The notes beneath the pieces are model-generated. The model did not search any database. It had not been told where the DNA came from and saw nothing but the letters and a program-made list of their open reading frames with translations. From an uncultured bacterium (GTDB lineage: Bacteria; Actinomycetota; Coriobacteriia; Coriobacteriales; Coriobacteriaceae), in contig CAJMRP010000032.1 of the NCBI GenBank assembly GCA_905215765.1, forward strand, positions 1 through 18,442: DNA of 18,442 nucleotides. The letters run 5' to 3'. The number at the start of each line of letters is the position of its first letter. The stretch's first letter is position 1. The position numbers and the translations under genes are program-made. This document shows, piece by piece, positions 14,030 through 18,442 of this stretch.

Positions 14030-14680
14030 ATGCGTGACATTCATTGCCATATCTTGCCGGGTGTAGACGACGGCGCCGCCGATCTCGATGAGAGCTTGGC
14101 GATGCTCGAGGCTGCCAAGCGGGCCGGTGTAACCAGAATCGTTTGCACTCCTCACTGCCGTGATCCCTATTTTGATTACGACAAGATGTGGGATGCCTTT
14201 GAGCTGCTGCGTGATAACGCTGACGGTTTTCCGCTCCAGATGGGCTTCGAGGTCAACCATCGAAAGCTCGTTGAGCTTGGTATCGATGCCGCGGAGCACT
14301 TGCATTTCGATGGAACCAACGAGTTTCTGCTCGAGCTTTCGACGCATGCCGATGCGTATGCGTTTAGAGAGTACGAGAACACGATTTACGATTTGCAGTG
14401 CCGTGGCTACCAGGTGATCATCGCTCATCCTGAGCGCTATCGTGCGGTTCAAAAGGATGTAAGCGTGGCGGAGCGCCTGGTCGATATGGGCTGCAAGCTG
14501 CAGGCTTCGGCGGACTTTATTGCCGGCGGTCGCTTTGGTCGCGAGAAAAAGCCGGCACAGCGCCTGTTCGATCAGAACCTGTACAGCTTCATCGCGAGCG
14601 ATGCCCATAACGTGGGTCATTACGACTGCCTGGCGAAGGCTCGCGCGAAGTTTAGCGTGCGTGGAGCTCATTTTCGCTAA
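14030..14680 (+). CDS. cpsB: CpsB/CapC-type tyrosine-protein phosphatase (PHP domain)
   Basis: A metal-dependent phosphatase that removes phosphate from the tyrosine tail of the BY-kinase. The 216-residue PHP-fold protein starts with DIHCHILPGVDDGA (His5, His7), then has CTPH (His42), the metal-binding IIAHPERY (His133) and ASDAH (189-193), the full PHP metal set. It is somewhat shorter than typical CpsB (about 240-255 residues), ending soon after the last motif. It is the third gene of an operon with the activator and kinase; this order (activator, kinase, phosphatase) differs from pneumococcus (B, C, D). No glycosyltransferase, flippase or polymerase gene follows. Confidence 0.9.
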   Translation: MRDIHCHILPGVDDGAADLDESLAMLEAAKRAGVTRIVCTPHCRDPYFDYDKMWDAFELLRDNADGFPLQMGFEVNHRKLVELGIDAAEHLHFDGTNEFLLELSTHADAYAFREYENTIYDLQCRGYQVIIAHPERYRAVQKDVSVAERLVDMGCKLQASADFIAGGRFGREKKPAQRLFDQNLYSFIASDAHNVGHYDCLAKARAKFSVRGAHFR

Positions 14681-14719
14681 AATCTGTCCCTAACGTTCGC
14701 ATTGAATGAAGGGGCAGCC

Positions 14720-15220
14720 ATGGATATTCAACTTAAGACGGGATGCTTTGATGACGCGGCGTTGGTGCGCCGCGTCGTTTTTATGGACGAGCAGGGCTAC
14801 GAGAATGAGTTCGACGCTATCGACGAGGATCCGAACTGCATTCATGTGACGCTCTATGTAGACGGCGAGCTTGCCGGTTGCTCGCGCGTGTTTCCCGAAG
14901 AGCTTGAGTGCGTGGCTGACGCAGAGGCCCCGGTGTTGCCGGCATGCGACATGGACGAAGGCGTTGCGGCGGGGGAGACCTACATTATGGGGCGCGTCGC
15001 CGTGCTGCCGGCTATGCGTCGTCGCGGACTGGCGGGTGCGATCGTCGAGGCCAGTGCTTCGTGTGCACGCGATGCCGGCGCTAAGCTTATTAAGCTGCAT
15101 GCGCAGGAATACGTGCTGCCGCTCTATGCAAAGGCGGGCTACACGCAAATTGCCCCGGTAGATTACGAAGACGAGGGCCAGCCCCATGTCTGGATGGCCA
15201 AGCGCGTAGATGGCAGATAG
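14720..15220 (+). CDS. GNAT-family N-acetyltransferase
   Basis: A 166-residue protein of the Gcn5-related acetyltransferase fold, which transfers acetyl from acetyl-CoA to an unknown amine. The start ATG 14720 is preceded by GAAGGGG (14708-14714); an in-frame TTG at 14702 has no site. The central strand VAVLPAMRRRGLAGAIVEA holds the acetyl-CoA loop pattern R-x-x-G-x-A (100-105), and KLHAQEYVLPLYAKAGY gives the C-terminal strand and the conserved tyrosine/Gly-Tyr end. The layout resembles the ElaA/YjcF subgroup (DEQGYENEFDAIDEDPNCIH), with which I would place it. It lies 39 nt after the phosphatase and could be transcribed with it, but is probably functionally unrelated. Confidence 0.85.
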   Translation: MDIQLKTGCFDDAALVRRVVFMDEQGYENEFDAIDEDPNCIHVTLYVDGELAGCSRVFPEELECVADAEAPVLPACDMDEGVAAGETYIMGRVAVLPAMRRRGLAGAIVEASASCARDAGAKLIKLHAQEYVLPLYAKAGYTQIAPVDYEDEGQPHVWMAKRVDGR

Positions 15221-15284
15221 GGACGTTTCTTTTCTGCCGGCAGCTGGGGACACTCCTTGGCAATTGGCGCATCGGAGCGCTTAG

Positions 15285-15310
15285 ACATACAGATTTTCGA
15301 TTCCGTATGT
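15285..15310. repeat. Inverted repeat ACATAC/GTATGT upstream of htpG
   Basis: ACATAC (15285-15290) and GTATGT (15305-15310) are inverted with a 14-nt spacer, in the AT-rich segment upstream of the likely htpG promoter. It is not a CIRCE element and not the HspR-type HAIR motif. A perfect palindrome CTGCCGGCAG also lies at 15234-15243. Confidence 0.35.
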
Positions 15311-15330
15311 ATATATGCGCGCTAATGGGT

Positions 15331-15336
15331 TATAAA
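15331..15336 (+). promoter_or_regulatory. Possible -10 box for htpG
   Basis: TATAAA (within TTATAAAAT) is the best -10 in the AT-rich part of the 202-bp gap; no good -35 lies 16-18 bp upstream. No -10-like sequence exists between the hairpin at 15368-15392 and the start codon. Confidence 0.3.
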
Positions 15337-15367
15337 ATCTAAGTCTGAACATAGCAGGTCTGCGATT

Positions 15368-15392
15368 CGGCTCGGGCGACCGGGCCGTTTTT
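15368..15392 (+). terminator. Intrinsic terminator inside the htpG leader (possible attenuator)
   Basis: CGGCTCGG (15368-15375) and CCGGGCCG (15380-15387) form an 8-bp stem (one T-G pair) on a GCGA tetraloop, followed by TTTTT (15388-15392). It ends 30 nt before the htpG start. Since no promoter is visible after it, htpG transcripts probably pass through it. It could alternatively end the upstream acetyltransferase transcript. Confidence 0.65.
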
Positions 15393-15422
15393 GCGGACGG
15401 GGGTAGCGCGAAAGGACTGCAC

Positions 15423-17447
15423 ATGCGTCAATTTAAGACCGAGAGCAAAAAACTGCTCGACCTCATGATCAACTCCATCTACACCAATAAGGAAATCTTC
15501 CTGCGCGAGCTTATCTCTAACGCGAGCGACGCCGTCGACAAGCTCAACTTTAAGAGCCTGCAGGATCCGAGCGTCAAGATCGACCAGGGCGACCTGGCTA
15601 TTCGCGTTTCCTTTGATAAAGACGCCCGCACCATTACCATCTCGGATAACGGCATTGGCATGACCGCCGAGGAGCTCGAGCGCAATCTGGGCACCATCGC
15701 CCATTCCGGCTCCGAGGAGTTTAAGACCGAGAACGCCGAGCAGCAGGGTTCGGATGTCGACATCATCGGTCAGTTTGGCGTGGGCTTCTACTCGGCTTTT
15801 ATGGTCGCCAGCCATGTGAAGGTCGTCAGCCGCGCCTATGGCGAGGATGTCGCCCATGTGTGGGAATCCGACGGTCTTGAGGGTTACACCATCGAAGACG
15901 GCGAGCGCGCCGAGCACGGCACCGATGTCATCCTGACGCTGCGCGAGAACGAGAAGCTCGATGCCGACGGCGAGGCCGAGACCTACGATCGCTTCCTGAC
16001 CGAGTGGGGCCTCAAGAGCTTGATTCAGCAGTACAGCAACTATGTGCGCTACCCGATTCAGATGATGGTGTCCAAGAGCCGCCAGAAACCCAAGCCCGAG
16101 GACGCGCCGGATGATTACAAGCCCGAGTACGAGGACTACCAGGAGCTCGAGACCGTCAACTCCATGACGCCGATCTGGAAGAAGCACAGCTCCGATGTCG
16201 AGCAGAAGGACTATGACGAGTTCTACAAGTCCACGTTCCACGACTTTGACGATCCTGCGCGCACCATCAGCTTCCACGCCGAGGGCACGCTCGAGTATGA
16301 CGCCCTGCTGTTTGTGCCGGGACGCGCGCCGTTCGATCTGTACAGCAAGGACTACGAGAAGGGCCTGTCGCTTTACAGCTCCAACGTCCTGATCATGGAG
16401 AAGTGCGACGACCTGCTGCCCGACTACTACAACTTTGTCCGCGGCGTCGTGGATTCTGCCGACGTGTCGCTTAACATCTCGCGCGAGACGCTGCAGCAGA
16501 ACCGTCAGCTCAAGGCCATCGCCAAGCGTGTGGAAAAGAAGATTACCGCCGACCTTGAGGATATGCGTGACAACGACCGCGAGGCCTACGAGAAGTTCTT
16601 TGAGAACTTTGGCCGCGGTCTTAAGTACGGCATCTACTCGAGTTATGGCATGAAGGCCGATGAGCTCGCCGACCTGTTGCTGTTCTGGTCTGCCAAGGAA
16701 CAGAAGATGATTACCCTGGCCGAGTATGCCAAGGGCATGCCCGAGGATCAGAAGGCCATCTACTACGCCGCCGGCGACTCGCGCGAGCGCTTGGCCAAGA
16801 TGCCCGTGGTAAAGGGCGTGCTCGACCGCGGCTATGACGTGCTGCTGCTGACGCAGGATGTGGATGAGTTCACGTTCCAGGCTATGCGTGAGTACGTTGC
16901 CGCCGATATGCCCAAGATCTACGAGGACGATGCTGCCCGCGAGGCTGCCGAGAAGGCTGTGGCCGACGGTGCCGAGCCCGAGGTCGAGGATCGTCATCTG
17001 GAGCTCAAGAACGTCGCGACCGGTGATCTTGACCTGGCGACCGAGGACGAGAAAAAGGAGGCCGAGGACGCCACCAAGGAAAACGAGGACCTCTTCAGCG
17101 CTATGAAGGAGGCGCTCGGTGACAAGGTCGAGAAAGTTGCCGTCTCCGCGCGCCTGACCGATGCCCCCGCTTGCATCACCACCGAGGGCCCACTTTCGCT
17201 CGAGATGGAGAAGGTGCTCCAGAAGGGACCCGAGGGCGCGCCCGACGGCATGCCCAAGAGTCAGCGCGTGCTCGAGCTCAACGCCAAGCACCCGGTCTTT
17301 GCCAAGCTCGTCGCTGCTCAGAAGGCAGGCGACGCCGACAAGATCAAGCAGTACTCCGGCCTGCTCTATGACCAGGCCCTGCTGGTCGAGGGTATTCTGC
17401 CCGAGGACCCCGTGGCCTTCGCGGCATCTGTTTGCAACTTGATGTAG
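15423..17447 (+). CDS. htpG: Molecular chaperone HtpG (Hsp90)
   Basis: This is the bacterial Hsp90, a cytoplasmic dimeric ATP-dependent chaperone. The product has 674 residues; the ATG start follows AAAGGA at 15411-15416. The N-terminal GHKL ATPase shows RELISNASDA (28-37, catalytic Glu29, Asn33), DNGIGM (75-80) and the lid glycine motif GQFGVGFYSA (116-125). The middle domain contains LYSSNVLIMEKCDDLLPDY and the conserved SLNISRETLQQNRQLKAI. The protein is about 50 residues longer than E. coli HtpG (624); much of the extra length appears to be an acidic segment at about 497-555 (AAREAAEKAVADGAEPEVED onward). No eukaryotic MEEVD tail is present, as expected for bacteria. It is apparently monocistronic, with a terminator-like hairpin in its leader and a long hairpin behind it. 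Confidence 0.97.
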   Translation: MRQFKTESKKLLDLMINSIYTNKEIFLRELISNASDAVDKLNFKSLQDPSVKIDQGDLAIRVSFDKDARTITISDNGIGMTAEELERNLGTIAHSGSEEFKTENAEQQGSDVDIIGQFGVGFYSAFMVASHVKVVSRAYGEDVAHVWESDGLEGYTIEDGERAEHGTDVILTLRENEKLDADGEAETYDRFLTEWGLKSLIQQYSNYVRYPIQMMVSKSRQKPKPEDAPDDYKPEYEDYQELETVNSMTPIWKKHSSDVEQKDYDEFYKSTFHDFDDPARTISFHAEGTLEYDALLFVPGRAPFDLYSKDYEKGLSLYSSNVLIMEKCDDLLPDYYNFVRGVVDSADVSLNISRETLQQNRQLKAIAKRVEKKITADLEDMRDNDREAYEKFFENFGRGLKYGIYSSYGMKADELADLLLFWSAKEQKMITLAEYAKGMPEDQKAIYYAAGDSRERLAKMPVVKGVLDRGYDVLLLTQDVDEFTFQAMREYVAADMPKIYEDDAAREAAEKAVADGAEPEVEDRHLELKNVATGDLDLATEDEKKEAEDATKENEDLFSAMKEALGDKVEKVAVSARLTDAPACITTEGPLSLEMEKVLQKGPEGAPDGMPKSQRVLELNAKHPVFAKLVAAQKAGDADKIKQYSGLLYDQALLVEGILPEDPVAFAASVCNLM

Positions 17448-17475
17448 TTCGGGGATACGGCACCGTAACTAGATT

Positions 17476-17553
17476 AGAACGAGAGTGGATAATCTCCCAC
17501 TTTTGGCTCGAATGCGGGCTTGAAGTGGGAGATTTTCCACTCTCGTTTTCCTC
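17476..17553 (+). terminator. Very long hairpin after htpG: 25-bp arms with one mismatch, T tail
   Basis: The arms 17478-17502 and 17523-17547 are complementary at 24 of 25 positions, extended by two outer pairs (A17476-T17549, G17477-T17548). The loop can form a further 4-bp stem (17506-17509 with 17516-17519). TTTT at 17546-17549 follows or overlaps the end. It very probably terminates htpG, but it is far longer than a normal terminator and looks like a dispersed extragenic palindrome. Confidence 0.8.
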
Positions 17554-17618
17554 CGTCCCCAAGGGATCAATTATTTGTCGGGGTTGTGGTTTTGTGACCT
17601 GCTGAAATTAAAGATACT

Positions 17619-17630
17619 GTACAACTGTAC
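17619..17630. promoter_or_regulatory. Palindromic operator candidate GTACA-AC-TGTAC
   Basis: This 12-bp inverted repeat lies 19 bp before a -10-like TATATT (17649-17654), where it would overlap the -35 position. It is a candidate operator for the YhgE/Pip gene downstream. Confidence 0.35.
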
Positions 17631-17673
17631 GTTAATTTGTCTTCGTAGTATATTGCTACCCGCAAAACTCAAC

Positions 17674-17714
17674 ACCATTGTGCTTTGAGACGTTAAAGCG
17701 CCTACTACAATGGT
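17674..17714 (+). promoter_or_regulatory. Possible promoter of the YhgE/Pip gene, overlapped by an inverted repeat
   Basis: TTGAGA (17685-17690) and TACAAT (17706-17711) each match the consensus in five of six bases, but are only 15 bp apart. ACCATTGT (17674-17681) and ACAATGGT (17707-17714) form an 8-bp inverted repeat that spans this promoter, as a repressor site might. The remainder of 17554-17760 holds no gene that I can see. Confidence 0.35.
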
Positions 17715-17760
17715 TGTCGATAGTACGATTCGATTTAACGACAGGATGGATGGTCCAAGC

Positions 17761-18442
17761 GTGAGTCTCGGCAGCAAACTATCCAATGCAAAGGTCTCCT
17801 TTGCGATATTTAAGCGCGACATTAAGCGATTGCTTATGAACCCCGTCGCCTTGGTGGTTACCCTGGGCGTGTGCGTTATTCCCTCACTGTATGCCTGGTA
17901 CAACATCGTGGCAAACTGGGATCCGTATGGAAACACCCAGGGCATTAAAATCGCTATCGCCAACAATGATCGGGGCACCCAGAACGACCTAGTGGGCGAG
18001 CTCAACGCGGGCGACCAGGTCGTCGATCAGCTCAAGGAGAACGACCAACTGGGCTGGACCTTCGTCGATTCGGCGGCCGATGCCAAAGAGGGCGTCGAGA
18101 GCGGCGAGTACTATGCTGCCATCGTGATTCCCAAGAACTTCTCCGACAATCTCGTCTCGATGCTCGACGGCAATTACCATCAGCCGAAGCTCACCTATTA
18201 CGTCAACGAGAAAAAGAGCGCCATTGCGCCCAAGGTCACCGATACCGGTGCAAACACCATCGAGGGGCAGATCAACTCGGAGTTTGTCTCCACGGTGGGC
18301 GAGACCGTCGCGGGCATTGCCAAAGATGCTGGCATCGACCTTAAAGACAAGGCAACCCAGACTCAGGATTCGTTGGCAAGTTCGGTGTCCGAGGCATCCG
18401 ATACCTTGGGCGAGGTGCGCGATTCGATTGGCGACATGAATG
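17761..18442 (+). CDS. YhgE/Pip-family membrane protein, N-terminal part (runs off the window)
   Basis: The frame is open from GTG 17761 to the window edge (227 residues visible). GGATGG at 17748-17753 is a weak ribosome site; an in-frame ATG at 17746 is an alternative start. After a short cytoplasmic N-terminus (FKRDIKRLLMNPVALVV) a membrane helix lies at about 26-48, followed by the family hallmark PSLYAWYNIVANWDPYGNT and the extracytoplasmic start IKIAIANNDRGTQ. Further on, YYAAIVIPKNFSDNL and TYYVNEKKSAIAPKVTDTGA match the ABC-2-like YhgE/Pip family; from about residue 190 a Ser/Asp-rich, probably coiled region begins. Full-length members have about 700 or more residues and five further C-terminal helices. 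Their role (export, phage receptor, type VII-linked) is not settled. Confidence 0.9.
   Translation, partial: MSLGSKLSNAKVSFAIFKRDIKRLLMNPVALVVTLGVCVIPSLYAWYNIVANWDPYGNTQGIKIAIANNDRGTQNDLVGELNAGDQVVDQLKENDQLGWTFVDSAADAKEGVESGEYYAAIVIPKNFSDNLVSMLDGNYHQPKLTYYVNEKKSAIAPKVTDTGANTIEGQINSEFVSTVGETVAGIAKDAGIDLKDKATQTQDSLASSVSEASDTLGEVRDSIGDMN

Noticed and set aside
15221..15422. CIRCE or HAIR heat-shock operator upstream of htpG.
   Set aside because: Neither TTAGCACTC-N9-GAGTGCTAA nor CTTGAGT-N7-ACTCAAG is present; only unrelated inverted repeats were seen.
15339..17291. 650-codon minus-strand frame opposite htpG.
   Set aside because: The plus strand is unmistakably htpG; the antisense frame is Leu/Val/Gly-rich because of codon bias, a known artefact of high-GC genes.

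Overview
This window looks like chromosomal DNA from a high-GC anaerobic actinobacterium of the Coriobacteriia, most likely Collinsella or a close relative. That is an inference from GC-biased codons, the style of the proteins (a YhgE/Pip protein, a VanR/VanS-like pair, an AAA/winged-helix ATPase of a type I associate with gut actinobacteria) and compact operons with strong GGAGG-type ribosome binding sites. No phage structural genes, insertion sequences or CRISPR arrays are visible.

Left part (1-5722). The window opens in the tail of an unidentified transcription unit that ends in a clear intrinsic terminator. Next comes an 813-residue protein of unknown function with a TPR-like C-terminal part. 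An accessory-looking patch follows: an AAA+ ATPase with a C-terminal winged helix, preceded by a striking array of three 19-bp repeats; a long inverted repeat in the next gap; a tRNA-Ser(GCU) with its own promoter and terminator; and a TM2-domain membrane protein with a very basic N-terminus and somewhat more AT-rich codons.

Central part (5723-12420). This is an envelope-sensing and phosphate block. A PBP5-type D-Ala-D-Ala carboxypeptidase (minus strand) is divergent from a two-component system that closely resembles VanR/VanS of vancomycin-resistance operons, but no vanHAX genes are present. A lone phosphate-transport ATPase (pstB) follows, then a second OmpR-family regulator and histidine kinase resembling PhoP/PhoR. 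The adjacency of pstB suggests that this pair senses phosphate.

Right part (12421-18442). Three consecutive genes form the tyrosine-phosphorylation control module of capsule/exopolysaccharide synthesis (Wzz/CpsC-like adaptor, CpsD-like BY-kinase, CpsB-like PHP phosphatase), with no glycosyltransferases next to them. A GNAT acetyltransferase follows, then htpG (Hsp90), whose 5' leader carries an apparent intrinsic terminator, then a 25-bp-arm hairpin, and finally the start of a YhgE/Pip membrane protein that runs off the end.

The most unusual items are the repeat array before the AAA/winged-helix ATPase, the terminator-like hairpin inside the htpG leader, the long hairpin after htpG, and the VanRS-like pair beside a carboxypeptidase without resistance genes. 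No complete new defence or metabolic system can be demonstrated from the sequence alone.
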